A DNA stretch of 64,000 nucleotides, from NCBI RefSeq assembly GCF_009925085.1, contig NZ_JAABNR010000016.1:1-64000 (forward strand), in the 5' to 3' direction. This DNA is from Stagnihabitans tardus (GTDB taxonomy: Bacteria; Pseudomonadota; Alphaproteobacteria; Rhodobacterales; Rhodobacteraceae). Of the stretch, positions 49,903-59,200 are shown in pieces. The position numbers and the translations under genes were made by a program. The notes under the pieces were generated by a model. It made no database searches, was not told where the DNA came from, and saw only the letters and a list, made by a program, of their open reading frames with translations. Each line of letters begins with the position of its first letter. The stretch's first letter is position 1.

Positions 49903-51102
49903 ATGGGCGTTCAGGAAGTTCTTGAACCGGTGCAGACGCGCAAGACCGGTGGCTACAAGGTGGATGTGAGCCGGGGCGAGCGGAACGGGCGCGTCTCGTC
50001 GGAATGGTTCAACCGGCCAGATGACGAGAGGTATTTGTCGCTCGACGACCTCTGGGCCTCGGTGAAGGGGCGGTCGGAGCGGAGCCGGTCGCGCATCGTC
50101 GAGACGCCCGAGATCCGGGTCGAGGCGTCCCGCGACAATGCGGAGCGGATGCAACTTATCCTGCCTCGAGCGCAGGAACCGGTCGCGCCGACGCATTGGG
50201 CCTTCGGCCAGCTCGCCAGCATCGTGGGCGCACCGGCCTCCTACCTGCGGCAACTGCCCGCGCCTCTCGCAGCAATCAATTTGCAGTACGGCCTTTCCTC
50301 CCATCGCGCCGAGCAGGTGAAGACCTTCGAGACCGAGGATGGCCGCACAGAACTGCGCGCGGTGACCGGTCCGGATTACGGCCGTATCCATGACCACGAA
50401 CTCGTTGAGGCGGTCCAGCGGATCGCGGGCAACGGCACCGGCGACACGCGGTGGAAAGTGCCGGGCACGCTCGACTGGTCGACCGGGGTCTACAACCCCG
50501 ATGTCGAAATCAGCCGCGATACGACGACGCTCTATGCCTCGGATCGCGATGTCTTCCTGTTCCTGGTCGATGATCACAACCCGATCGAAGCGGGGCGTCT
50601 GGCCGATGGCTCGCCCGACCTTTACTTCCGGGGATTTTACTGCTGGAATTCGGAAGTTGGCGCGAAAACCCTTGGCATCGCAAGCTTTTACTTGCGCGCG
50701 GTTTGTCAGAACCGGAACCTCTGGGGCGTCGAAGACTTCCAGGAAATCACCATCCGCCATTCGAAATATGCCGCTTCGCGCTTTGCCCATGAGGCCGCCC
50801 CGGCGCTGACCCGCTTCGCCAATTCTTCGGCGCAGGGCTTTGTGAACGGCATCAAGGCGGCGCGGCAGCAGATCGTGGCGCGGACCGATGACGAGCGGGG
50901 TGAGTTCCTGAGAAAGCATGGCTTCTCCAAGGCCGAGACCAGCAAGATCATCGAAAAGGTGTTCCTTGAGGAACATCGGCCGCCCGAGAGCATCTTTGAC
51001 TTTGTTCAGGGGATCACCCGGCTTGCGCGGGATAAGACCCAGCAGGACGCCCGCCTCGACATGGAAGGCCGGGCCAAGAAGCTCCTCGACCGCGTCGGCT
51101 GA
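49903..51102 (+). CDS. DUF932 family protein (phage/plasmid-like)
   Basis: A 399-residue DUF932 protein. Hallmarks: HWAFGQLASIVGAPASYLRQ, a central RAVTGPDYGRIHDHELVEAV, LFLVDDHNPIEAGRLADGSP, YFRGFYCWNSEVGAKTLGIA and CQNRNLWGVEDFQEITIRHS. The family is widespread on plasmids and phages; its role is not settled. It uses the repeated leader described at 49864. Spacing to radC is 152 bases. Confidence 0.88.
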   Translation: MGVQEVLEPVQTRKTGGYKVDVSRGERNGRVSSEWFNRPDDERYLSLDDLWASVKGRSERSRSRIVETPEIRVEASRDNAERMQLILPRAQEPVAPTHWAFGQLASIVGAPASYLRQLPAPLAAINLQYGLSSHRAEQVKTFETEDGRTELRAVTGPDYGRIHDHELVEAVQRIAGNGTGDTRWKVPGTLDWSTGVYNPDVEISRDTTTLYASDRDVFLFLVDDHNPIEAGRLADGSPDLYFRGFYCWNSEVGAKTLGIASFYLRAVCQNRNLWGVEDFQEITIRHSKYAASRFAHEAAPALTRFANSSAQGFVNGIKAARQQIVARTDDERGEFLRKHGFSKAETSKIIEKVFLEEHRPPESIFDFVQGITRLARDKTQQDARLDMEGRAKKLLDRVG

Positions 51103-51254
51103 GCCCGGCCTTCGTCGCGCCTCCACGATCCCGCGCCTTCGGCGGGGCAGGGGGCGCGCTGTTCCATCTGCCCTCTCCCTTCCCGGCAATCTCCTCGCCG
51201 CCTGCGCATCGCAGACCGGCGACGAACTGCCCTTCATTTTCCGGAATCGATCCC

Positions 51255-51695
51255 ATGACCCCGCAAGAAGAAACCGTGATCCTCGAGGCTCGCGAAATCC
51301 TTGGCCGCTATCTGAACCACAACCCGGTCCTGACCTCCTGGGCTGCCGTCTGCGACTACTGTGCCGTCACGGTGAGGGGACCAGAGGAGCGGTTCCACGT
51401 CCTCTATCTAGACCGCAAGAACCGGCTGATTTCCGACGAGCGGATGTCAGTTGGCACGGTCGATCATGTCCCGGTCTATCCGCGCGAAGTGATCAAGCGC
51501 GCGCTGATCCTCGGCGCCAGTGCACTGATCCTAATCCACAATCATCCGTCCGGCGATCCGACCCCGTCCGAGGCCGACCTTTCGATGACCAAGGAAATCC
51601 AGAAGGGTTGCCGCTTCCTTGGCCTGACGCTGCACGACCACATCATCGTTGGCGCGGGATACGAGGTCTCGCTGCGCGGCCTCGGCAAGATGTGA
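51255..51695 (+). CDS. radC: RadC-family JAB-domain protein
   Basis: A 146-residue protein with the RadC MPN/JAB+ metalloprotease motif LIHNHPSGDPTPSEADLSMT near residue 94, and FHVLYLDRKNRLISDERMSV before it. It lacks the N-terminal helix-hairpin-helix domain of chromosomal RadC, as plasmid versions often do. Despite the name, a repair role is unproven; mobile-element copies may serve as antirestriction or DNA-processing factors. Confidence 0.9.
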   Translation: MTPQEETVILEAREILGRYLNHNPVLTSWAAVCDYCAVTVRGPEERFHVLYLDRKNRLISDERMSVGTVDHVPVYPREVIKRALILGASALILIHNHPSGDPTPSEADLSMTKEIQKGCRFLGLTLHDHIIVGAGYEVSLRGLGKM

Positions 51696-51813
51696 CCGCA
51701 CAGTTGCCGCCATTCAGGAACTTGCCGCCGCCCTTTCGAGGAAGAGGGCGGCGGTTTTGTCTTTGGCGGTTGAAGCGGGAGGAGAGGCCCCCGCGCCGCC
51801 GGAGGTTTCCCCC

Positions 51814-52332
51814 ATGTTCGATCATGTTGCCCCGCTGCTTCCCGCAGGTGCGCTTGCCGCTCTTCCCCCGCCGCTGGCCACAGCGGCTTTCGATCCCAGC
51901 CTGTCCTTCGCGCTGACGACGCCAAACCTGCATCCGGCGGCGGCATTGTCAGGTACCGCGCCGCCTGTCGTGCTGGCACGGTTCTCGACGCTCGCGGAAG
52001 CTATGGAGGGCGCGATCAGCGCCGCAGATGCCTTGGTTCCCGAGGACGGCACGCAGATCCTTGCCGTTCTCGACCGCGAGGATCGGTTGGTTCTGGCCGG
52101 TCTCGCCGCCTCGGGCTGCGTCGCCTGGTGCCACCCGGTTAAGGACGCCGGTGAGGCGCGCTCGGTGGTCACCGAGGCGAGTGCGCTGCGCGCCCAATCC
52201 CTGCGAGCAAGCGACTGGCGCGAGGCCGACTTGGCCGCCCGCCTGCGACAGCGCGCCGACCTCCTCGAGGCGCGGCTGGTCGATCCCCTCTGGCGCGCCT
52301 TCGCCGCCCGCGCCCTGCAGATCGCCGCGTGA
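51814..52332 (+). CDS. conserved backbone hypothetical protein
   Basis: A 172-residue, alanine-rich protein from ATG 51814, with GGAGGTTTCC upstream. It is mainly helical, with ILAVLDREDRLVLAGLAASG and a C-terminal SDWREADLAARLRQRADLLE segment. No catalytic motif was recognised. Codon use and spacing fit the surrounding operon (radC, DUF6878). Confidence 0.65.
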   Translation: MFDHVAPLLPAGALAALPPPLATAAFDPSLSFALTTPNLHPAAALSGTAPPVVLARFSTLAEAMEGAISAADALVPEDGTQILAVLDREDRLVLAGLAASGCVAWCHPVKDAGEARSVVTEASALRAQSLRASDWREADLAARLRQRADLLEARLVDPLWRAFAARALQIAA

Positions 52333-52434
52333 ACACCGAGAGACAGAGGAGGGCGGGGGGTGTGGCGAGCCGATCGGGGCGAGAGAAAGCACCCGGTCCG
52401 GTTTCATCCCGTTCCCCTCTTCCCGGAGATCCCC

Positions 52435-52926
52435 ATGACCCAGATTGAACCCACCCTTGCGGCCCCTTTGCCTCCTTCGACCGTCGATTTCGCGGCGATC
52501 TTCGCCGCGCAAGCAGAACGCGCCGCCCGGAGCGACGCGCTGCGTCCCGCCAATCGCGACCGGCTTTTCGACGGGCTTGCCGCCGCCGGTATCACCCATG
52601 TCACCGTGACCTTCGACGGTGAGGGTGACAGCGGCCAGATCGAAAGCATCGCGGCCTGGAACGGCGATCTCGCCGTCGAATTCCCCGCCATGGAAATCGG
52701 CTACGCCGCGCTGACCTGGGACAATCCCGAGATCGAGATGCGCCAGCTTTCCCTCGAAGATGTCGTCGAGCAACTGGCCTATGACTTCCTGAGCGACACC
52801 CACGGCGGTTGGGAAAACAACGACGGCGCCTTTGGCGAGTTCTGCTTCGACGCCGCAGCCCGTTCCATCCACCTCGAGTTCAACGAACGCTTCACGTCGT
52901 CCGAACTCTACACCCATGATTTCTGA
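52435..52926 (+). CDS. DUF6878 family protein
   Basis: A 163-residue protein resembling DUF6878: LFDGLAAAGITHVTVTFDGE, GDSGQIESIAAWNGD, LEDVVEQLAYDFLSDTHGGW and the conserved ENNDGAFGEFCFDAAARSIH, then LEFNERFTSSELYTHDF. The family is common on alphaproteobacterial plasmids; no function is known. It is followed 10 bases later by the start of a DUF6915-like gene. Confidence 0.75.
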   Translation: MTQIEPTLAAPLPPSTVDFAAIFAAQAERAARSDALRPANRDRLFDGLAAAGITHVTVTFDGEGDSGQIESIAAWNGDLAVEFPAMEIGYAALTWDNPEIEMRQLSLEDVVEQLAYDFLSDTHGGWENNDGAFGEFCFDAAARSIHLEFNERFTSSELYTHDF

Positions 52927-52936
52927 GGAGGATGCG

Positions 52937-53314
52937 ATGGCCCATCCTTACCACCACGCCCTGTCCTCGGTGAAAAAATGGGGCGGCACGGTCGACGACT
53001 ACCAGCCTATTCATGCTTGGTACGATAGCTCGAAAGCCCATTCTGCTGACTTCCGTCACCGCGCGATGTTCCACCACTCTGCCGGAATTTGGCTCTCGGA
53101 GACAATCTTCGGTCCGACGATCACGCTGTCCACCGGGCGCATCATCCCGACCCGCTGGGTCGGCGAGCAGCATGTCCGCGAAGATCTCGGCTTCATCCCG
53201 AGCTTCACTGACTGGGCCAAGGCAATCCGACCCGAGCCTTGGATGGGCCGGGCCGAGAAGATCGAGTCTCTGGTCGATCCGAATCTGGCTCCGCCCATTG
53301 TGGAGGTCCGCTGA
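52937..53314 (+). CDS. DUF6915-like protein
   Basis: A 125-residue protein: MAHPYHHALSSVKKWGGTVD, then YQPIHAWYDSSKAHSADFRH, RAMFHHSAGIWLSETIFGPT and WVGEQHVREDLGFIPSFTDW. This pattern, with many His and Trp residues, matches the DUF6915 group as I recall it. The clustered histidines could bind a metal, which is inference. A GAGGAGGATGCG ribosome binding site precedes the ATG at 52937. Confidence 0.7.
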   Translation: MAHPYHHALSSVKKWGGTVDDYQPIHAWYDSSKAHSADFRHRAMFHHSAGIWLSETIFGPTITLSTGRIIPTRWVGEQHVREDLGFIPSFTDWAKAIRPEPWMGRAEKIESLVDPNLAPPIVEVR

Positions 53315-53315
53315 C

Positions 53316-53513
53316 ATGTGCCCCGCCTATCAGGACCTTGGCCTGCCGCCCGAGGTATCGAACCTGACGGTTCTGCGCACGGCGATCCGCCGACTGCATC
53401 CCGACACGCTCGCCGTCCGCAGTTGGCGCGCGGCGCGCAAGCGCTACTACCGCGACCTGCTCAGCGCCCACCAGGCTGCTCGGGATCAGGCGCTCTCGCC
53501 GCAGCAGGGCTGA
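53316..53513 (+). CDS. small backbone hypothetical protein
   Basis: A 65-residue basic protein starting one base after the preceding stop codon: MCPAYQDLGLPPEVSNLTVL, then RTAIRRLHPDTLAVRSWRAA and RKRYYRDLLSAHQAARDQAL. The arginine-rich helices would suit nucleic-acid binding. Tight spacing and ribosome binding sequence (TGGAGG) support it as a real gene. Confidence 0.6.
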   Translation: MCPAYQDLGLPPEVSNLTVLRTAIRRLHPDTLAVRSWRAARKRYYRDLLSAHQAARDQALSPQQG

Positions 53514-53593
53514 TCCGCACTGCACCCGCCAATCTCACAGTTTCCATCGCGCCCGGCCACGCAGGCCGGGCGCCCCAATATCTGGAGGGCCCA

Positions 53594-54013
53594 ATGGCCG
53601 ATTATTTCACGCACTTCTCCTGCCTCCTCGATGTCGGCACGCCCGAAAGGGCTGCCGCCGCGATGGCGATCTTGCAGCGCTGCCGCGCAGAGGACGAGGA
53701 GGCAGATGATCCCCAGTATCGCGGCTTCGAACTTTCGCCGCACGACGAAGGGAAGTCTGGCGAACTCTGGTTCCGCGATGACGAGAGTGGCGATCCCGAC
53801 GGCGTGGTTGCCTTCGTCCTGCGCCTTGCCGAAGATCTCGACCTTCAGGGTCTCTGGGGGTTCGACTTCGCTAACACAGCCTCACGTCCCATTCTCGGGT
53901 CGTTCGGGGGCGGAGCAACAGTGATCGACCTCGGCGCGCGCAAGGTCATCGGCTGGGTCGGTACTCAGACCTGGCTGGACAAAGTGCTGAACGGGGACGA
54001 CCCCGATGCCTGA
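53594..54013 (+). CDS. backbone hypothetical protein
   Basis: A 139-residue acidic protein: MADYFTHFSCLLDVGTPERA opens the frame, and LELWFRDDESGDPDG-type and FGGGATVIDLGARKVIGWVG segments follow. It overlaps the next gene by eight bases (ATGCCTGA), so the two are translationally coupled. No domain was recognised. Confidence 0.7.
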   Translation: MADYFTHFSCLLDVGTPERAAAAMAILQRCRAEDEEADDPQYRGFELSPHDEGKSGELWFRDDESGDPDGVVAFVLRLAEDLDLQGLWGFDFANTASRPILGSFGGGATVIDLGARKVIGWVGTQTWLDKVLNGDDPDA

Positions 54014-54650
54014 GACCATTTGCACCACGGTCTATCAGTTCCCGGAACTCTCCGACGCAGCCAAAGAGAAGGCCCGCATCTGGTATCGCGAAGCCGCCGT
54101 CACCGACGATTGGTGGGACGCGGTCTATGACGATTTCGAGCGCATCTGTGACATCCTCGGGGTCGACCTCAAGACCCGTCCCGTCCGGCTGATGGGCGGA
54201 GGCACCCGGGCGAGGCCCTGCTTATGGTTCTCGGGGTTTTCCTCGCAAGGGGACGGTGCCTGCTACGAGGCCACAGTCCGGCATGCCAAGGGCTCCGCCC
54301 GGGAAATCCGCACCTACGCCCCGCAGGATCAGGCCCTTCACAGCATCACCGACCGCCTGCAGGAGGCGCAGCGGCGCAATTTCTATCAGCTCAGTGCCAA
54401 TGTGACCCATCGTGGCCGCTACTATCACGAATACTGCATGACCATCGACGTGACGCGCGACAGCCCGACCGGTCAGGCGCCGGCCGAGGGCAGTGAAGAG
54501 ATCGTCGTGGAGGCGCTGCGCGATCTTGCCCGCTGGCTCTATCGGCAGCTGGAGGCCGAATACGACCATCTGACCTCGGACGAGGCCGTCGATGAAGGGA
54601 TCATCATCAACGAGTACACGTTCACCGATGGAGGGCGGCGGTTCGGGTGA
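54006..54650 (+). CDS. backbone hypothetical protein
   Basis: A 214-residue protein: VYQFPELSDAAKEKARIWYR near the start, then DDFERICDILGVDLKTRPVR, CLWFSGFSSQGDGACYEATV, and a C-terminal YDHLTSDEAVDEGIIINEYT. Similar sequences are found on plasmids and phages, with unproven labels such as antitoxin of a stability system. No active site is visible. It starts inside the end of the preceding gene. Confidence 0.7.
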   Translation: MPETICTTVYQFPELSDAAKEKARIWYREAAVTDDWWDAVYDDFERICDILGVDLKTRPVRLMGGGTRARPCLWFSGFSSQGDGACYEATVRHAKGSAREIRTYAPQDQALHSITDRLQEAQRRNFYQLSANVTHRGRYYHEYCMTIDVTRDSPTGQAPAEGSEEIVVEALRDLARWLYRQLEAEYDHLTSDEAVDEGIIINEYTFTDGGRRFG

Positions 54651-54699
54651 GGGTGCGACTTTCGAAGAACTTTTCTGACCGCACGCTTGAAACGTACGT

Positions 54700-54716
54700 C
54701 TATGTGGCGTACATAG
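54700..54716. promoter_or_regulatory. operator of the TacA/TacT operon
   Basis: CTATGT at 54700-54705 and ACATAG at 54711-54716 form a six-base inverted repeat with a five-base spacer, 26 bases before the antitoxin ATG. Neighbouring CGTACG and GCGTAC sequences add further symmetry. Type II antitoxins with ribbon-helix-helix folds usually bind such sites to autorepress. Confidence 0.6.
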
Positions 54717-54741
54717 TTGGAAGACTTTTCAGGAGGCGACC

Positions 54742-55050
54742 ATGCTCGGTTTCCACGACACCACGCGCGCGATCGATGAGCGCAACGAGGCCCGGATGAA
54801 TTTCCGGACCAAGCCGCGCATCAAAAATGCGATCCAGCAGGCGGCGGCGCTGTCCGGCGTCGACGATTCCGTCTTCACGATGAATGCCGCCTATCAGGCC
54901 GCGCTAGCAACGATCGCAGCGCATGACCGGACGGTGCTTCAGCCGGTCGATCATGAGGCGTTCTTTGCGGCGCTTGATGCGCCGGCGGCGCCGACCGAGG
55001 CCCTGCGCGCAGCCTTCCGTCGGCACCGCGAGACGGTTGTGTCGAAGTAA
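54742..55050 (+). CDS. DUF1778 (TacA-type) antitoxin
   Basis: A 102-residue antitoxin of the DUF1778 family. RMNFRTKPRIKNAIQQAAAL forms the ribbon-helix-helix, followed by SGVDDSVFTMNAAYQAALAT and a C-terminal toxin-binding tail. AGGAGG stands upstream. It neutralises the acetyltransferase toxin encoded directly downstream and represses the operon with it. Confidence 0.85.
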   Translation: MLGFHDTTRAIDERNEARMNFRTKPRIKNAIQQAAALSGVDDSVFTMNAAYQAALATIAAHDRTVLQPVDHEAFFAALDAPAAPTEALRAAFRRHRETVVSK

Positions 55051-55668
55051 ATGGCCGCTTCGCAACCGGTCGCCTATACCATCGAGCCGTTCGATCCTTC
55101 GAGGCATGATCGGGCGGCTTTTTCTTGCGGTGTCGAGCAAGTCGACAACTATTTCCAGAAGACTGCGAACAAGCTCGCCAAGGCGGATAATGTCCGCCTC
55201 TACGTGATGGTTGACCCCGACGGCACGGTCATCGGCTTCTATGCCCTGAATGCGCACGCGGTTCAGTTTACGGATCTTCCTGCGACGTTTGCGCGGACCC
55301 GGCCTTCGCATGGCAACATTCCCGCCGCTTACATCTCGATGATCGGGCGGGATCGGAAGTTCAGCGGCGGCGGGTTTGGCGGCGATCTGCTTGTCGATGC
55401 CCTCCGGAGAATTGCCGTTGCGGCCGACGCCATTGGCGTCGCGGTGGTCATGCTCGATGTGCTCGACTGCGGAGATCCCGACCGCGTCTCGCGTCGCAAG
55501 GCGCTCTACGAGAGCTACGGGTTCCAGTCCTTGGTTTCGAACCCGCTGAGAATGTTCATGCCTGTCAGCACCGTTCGCAGGCTCATCGCCGACGAGGACG
55601 ACGTGCAAACGAAAGAAGCGGCTCTGACCGAGCTGGCGCGGCTCGGACAGGCATTTGACCGCAGTTGA
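55051..55668 (+). CDS. GNAT acetyltransferase toxin (TacT-type)
   Basis: A 205-residue GNAT protein starting right at the antitoxin stop codon. AFSCGVEQVDNYFQKTANKL, FYALNAHAVQF and IPAAYISMIGRD match TacT-type toxins, which acetylate the amino group of charged tRNAs. The acetyl-CoA loop is SGGGFGGDLLVDALRR, somewhat divergent from the usual QGxGxG/A pattern. It is about 30 residues longer than typical TacT owing to a C-terminal tail. Acts in the cytoplasm on translation. Confidence 0.83.
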   Translation: MAASQPVAYTIEPFDPSRHDRAAFSCGVEQVDNYFQKTANKLAKADNVRLYVMVDPDGTVIGFYALNAHAVQFTDLPATFARTRPSHGNIPAAYISMIGRDRKFSGGGFGGDLLVDALRRIAVAADAIGVAVVMLDVLDCGDPDRVSRRKALYESYGFQSLVSNPLRMFMPVSTVRRLIADEDDVQTKEAALTELARLGQAFDRS

Positions 55669-55687
55669 AATTCTGAAGAGCCAATCT

Positions 55688-55736
55688 GCCAACCTATAGG
55701 TTGGCAACTATGCTCTGTTTGCCAACCTACGACATG
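55688..55736. promoter_or_regulatory. orphan operator/promoter of a lost gene
   Basis: GCCAACCTATAGGTTGGC at 55688-55705 is a perfect 18-base palindrome, and the arm GCCAACCTA recurs at 55721-55729. Such sites flank promoters of toxin-antitoxin or HTH-regulated genes. Here an ATG follows at 55734, but the frame stops after four codons (Met-Ala-Lys-Leu). The site also lies downstream of both neighbouring genes, so it appears to be the leftover control region of a deleted gene. Confidence 0.55.
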
Positions 55737-55782
55737 GCAAAACTCTGAATGATCGCAAGGGCATCACCAGCCGGTGCTGTGC

Positions 55783-56079
55783 TCACCGGTTCCCGTCGAT
55801 CCACTTCGACATGAGCCCCTTGTCGCGGAAGCAATCTTCCGGGACGGCGCGGCGCTTGATGCGGGCGAGGCGTTCGGCAAAGGCCACCTGCTTGGAGGAC
55901 GGCAGGCGGTCGAAATCGGAAAGCGGCTTCATCCTGGCTTGCGCGTCGATCCAAGCGCTGAGCGAGCGGCGATCCTGCTGGACTTCCCAAGGCAGGAGCG
56001 TCTGGTTTTTCAGGGCAAGCGACCGCGCATAGGCGATCTGCTTCTGAGTGGCGGGGAGGGCAAAGGCGGTGTCTTCCAT
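55783..56079 (-). CDS. small protein with two copies of one motif
   Basis: A 98-residue protein built from two related segments: ATQKQIAYARSLALKNQTLL ... SLSAWIDAQ and SSKQVAFAERLARIKRRAVP ... GLMSKWIDGN. Each is a helix pair of about 40 residues ending WID. The motif is common in small plasmid proteins and as an accessory repeat in DNA-handling enzymes; the exact function is unknown. The start at 56079 is preceded by GGAAGATTCCCC. Confidence 0.7.
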   Translation of the reverse strand: MEDTAFALPATQKQIAYARSLALKNQTLLPWEVQQDRRSLSAWIDAQARMKPLSDFDRLPSSKQVAFAERLARIKRRAVPEDCFRDKGLMSKWIDGNR

Positions 56080-56282
56080 GGGGAATCTTCCTTCTCGGCT
56101 TGGTTCTCACATATAGAACAAATAAGGAACAAATGCAAGGAGGGGCGGCTTGACGCCCTTGCCGATCTGCGCCGGTTGCGGCCGGCCAGAGGCAGAGCGG
56201 GGAGGGGGCAGGGGCGAGCCCGAGGGATGCCGAGAGAGGTGTCTCCCGGGGCTTGACCATCCCCTGATCCCGGAGTTCCCCG

Positions 56283-59200
56283 ATGACCTACCTTCCGCCT
56301 GCCATTCTGGCTGCGCCGCCTTTGGCGTTGCCGCCCGTTCCCTCGATCGCCGCCCGCATTCTCGCCGTCGCCGCCGCGCTGCAGCCTGATCTTGCGCAGG
56401 GTTTTCAGATCGACGCATTGCGCCTGCGACTCGAAATGGAGCGTGCCTTCGGCGGCTCCGATGCTGCGGGCGCCTGGGACTGGAAGCTGGCTTATGAAGC
56501 CTGCGAGGTTGCGCTGGTCCTTTTCCTGCGCAAATTTGGTCGTGCGCTTCTTGCCCGGGCTGGCTCGCCCACCGCGCTGGCGCCGATACTCGCCAAGCTC
56601 TCGAGCCTTGTGCCAACCCACACCCGGCGTTCGGAAGAGATGGAGCGCTTCCAGCAGTTCAGTACGCCCTTGCCCATGGGGCTGGCGGCCTTGGCTGCGG
56701 CGCAGATCACGCCCGGTGAACTGGTTCTCGAGCCTTCGGCCGGAACCGGACTCCTTGCCATTCTGGCCGAAATGACCGGCGCGGCGGTGGCACTGAACGA
56801 GCTGGCCGAAACCCGCGCCGAACTCTTGGCACTCCTCTTCCCGGGTGCCCCGGTCACGCGGTTTGACGCTGCGCAGATCGACGACCACCTCGATCCCGGG
56901 ATCCGCCCGAGCGTGATCCTGATGAACCCGCCGTTTTCGGCTGTGGCCCATGTCGATGGCCGCAACACCGAGGCAACGGTCCGGCATCTGCGCTCGGCGC
57001 TTGCGCGGCTTGTGCCCGGCGGGCGCCTGGTCGCGATCACCGGGGCGGGTTTCGTACCGGACGCCCCTGCCTGGGCCGAGACCTTCGCCCGGCTGACCGA
57101 GAGCGCCACCTTGGTGTTTACCGGCGCGGTGTCCGGAGCCGCCTTTGCTAAGCACGGCACCAGCTTCGAGACGCGGATTTCGGTCTTCGACAAATGCCGT
57201 GGCGGGGAATTGGGCGGTATAACCGCTGATATCGCCCAGACCATGTGCGCTGACCCTGCAGAGCTCCTGGCCCGGATCGTGACGGATGTCCCACCGCGCC
57301 TCGCCTTGGCAGAAGGCATTGTCGCTCGCCCCCGCCCCTCTTCTCCCTTCTCGGGAAATCCTGCCCGTGCCCCCAGCACCGCGGTCAGAGCCTTGCGGGC
57401 AGCGCCCCCGACCAATAGTGCCGCCAAGCATGTCGTCGCACTCGACGCCGAGGACCTAAGCTACACCCTGAGCGAGACGGCGGACGACCCTGGCTCCGTG
57501 CGCCTGTCGGATGCGATCTACGAGACCTTCCGCCTGCAGGCCATCGACATCCCCGGCGCCGCGCCGCACCCGACGAAGTTGGTGCAGTCAGCGGCCATGG
57601 CCTCTGTCGCACCACCGAAGCCGACCTATCGCCCGAAACTTCCCGCTGCAGTCCTGCGCGACGGCCTTCTCTCCGACGCGCAGCTCGAGACGGTGATCTA
57701 TGCGGGCGAAGCGCATGGCGCGCACTTGGCGGGATCCTGGACCGTCGATGACACCGGCGACATGGTCGCCGCCGCGCCGGACGATGACCCCGCCGCCGTC
57801 CGTTTCCGGCGCGGATTCTTCCTCGGCGATGGCACGGGGGCGGGCAAAGGCCGCCAGTCGGCCGGGATCCTCCTCGACAACTGGGCCCAAGGCCGCCGCA
57901 AAGCCCTCTGGATCTCGAAGAGCGACAAGCTCCTCGAGGATGCGCAGCGCGACTGGTCTGCCCTTGGCCAGGAGCGGCTTCAAGTCACGCCGCTGTCGCG
58001 CTTCGCCCAAGGTCGCGACATCACCCTCTCCGCTGGGATCCTTTTCACGACCTATGCCACCCTGCGGTCCGAGGAGCGCGGGGCCAAGAAATCCCGCGTC
58101 GACCAGATCATCGACTGGTTGGGGCCAGACTTCGACGGGGTCATCCTCTTTGACGAAAGCCATGCCATGGCGAACGCGGCAGGATCGAAGGGTGACCGCG
58201 GCGACACCGAGGCTTCGCAGCAGGGCAGGGCGGGCCTGCGGCTGCAGCACAAGCTGCCAAACGCCCGGGTGGTCTATGTCTCGGCCACAGGGGCGACCAC
58301 GGTCCATAACCTGGCCTATGCGCAGCGTCTCGGCCTTTGGGGTGGGGAGGATTTCCCCTTCGCCACACGCGGGGAGTTCGTGCAAGCCATTGAGGCCGGC
58401 GGCGTCGCCGCCATGGAGGTCCTCGCCCGCGATCTCCGGGCGCTTGGCCTCTACACGGCGCGGTCGCTCTCCTATGACGGCGTCGAATATGAGATGCTGG
58501 TCCATGAGCTGACGCCAGACCAGCGCGAGGTCTACGATGCTTATGCCGTCGCGTTCGGCGTGATTCATCGCAATCTCGCCGCCGCGCTGGAGGCGGCCAA
58601 CATTACCGGAGAGGGCGGCACGTTGAACGCGCAGGCCAAGTCCGCCGCGCGTTCAGCTTTTGAATCCGCCAAGCAGCGCTTCTTCGGCCATCTCCTGTCC
58701 GGGATGAAAACACCAAGCCTGACCTGCGCCATCGAGGCCGATCTTGCGGCGGGCCACGCCGCGGTGATCCAGATCGTCTCGACCGGCGAGGCACTGATGG
58801 AACGCCGCCTGTCGGAAATCCCGACCGAGGACTGGGGCGACGTCCGCGTCGACATCACGCCGCGCGAGGCCTGTCTGGATTACCTTCAGCATTCATTCCC
58901 TGTGCAACTCTATGAGCCTTTCACTGACAGCGAGGGCAATCTCTCCTCGCGGCCCGTCACCCGCGATGGCCAGCCCGTGGAATGCCGCGAGGCGGTGCGC
59001 CGCCGCGATGGGCTGATCGAGCGCCTGGCTTCGCTGCCGCCGGTCCCCGGGGCGCTGGATCAAGTGGTCCAGCATTTCGGCACCGATATGGTCGCCGAGG
59101 TTACCGGGCGGTCGCGGCGCATCGTGCGAAAAGGCGAGGGTTCGGCTGCGCGGCTTGTTGTCGAGACCCGCGCCGGGTCGGCCAACCTCGCCGAGACGGC

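Noticed and set aside
49681..51237. Long minus-strand frame upstream of the 306-residue gene (825 residues in total)
   Set aside because: It is the complement of the DUF932 coding region and has low-complexity, Arg/Gly-rich composition. The real protein begins at MIDTLTKFF (49680).
56010..57431. 473-residue minus-strand frame
   Set aside because: Overlaps both the 98-residue minus gene in another frame and the start of the strawberry-notch gene; Gly/Arg-rich shadow without recognisable domain.
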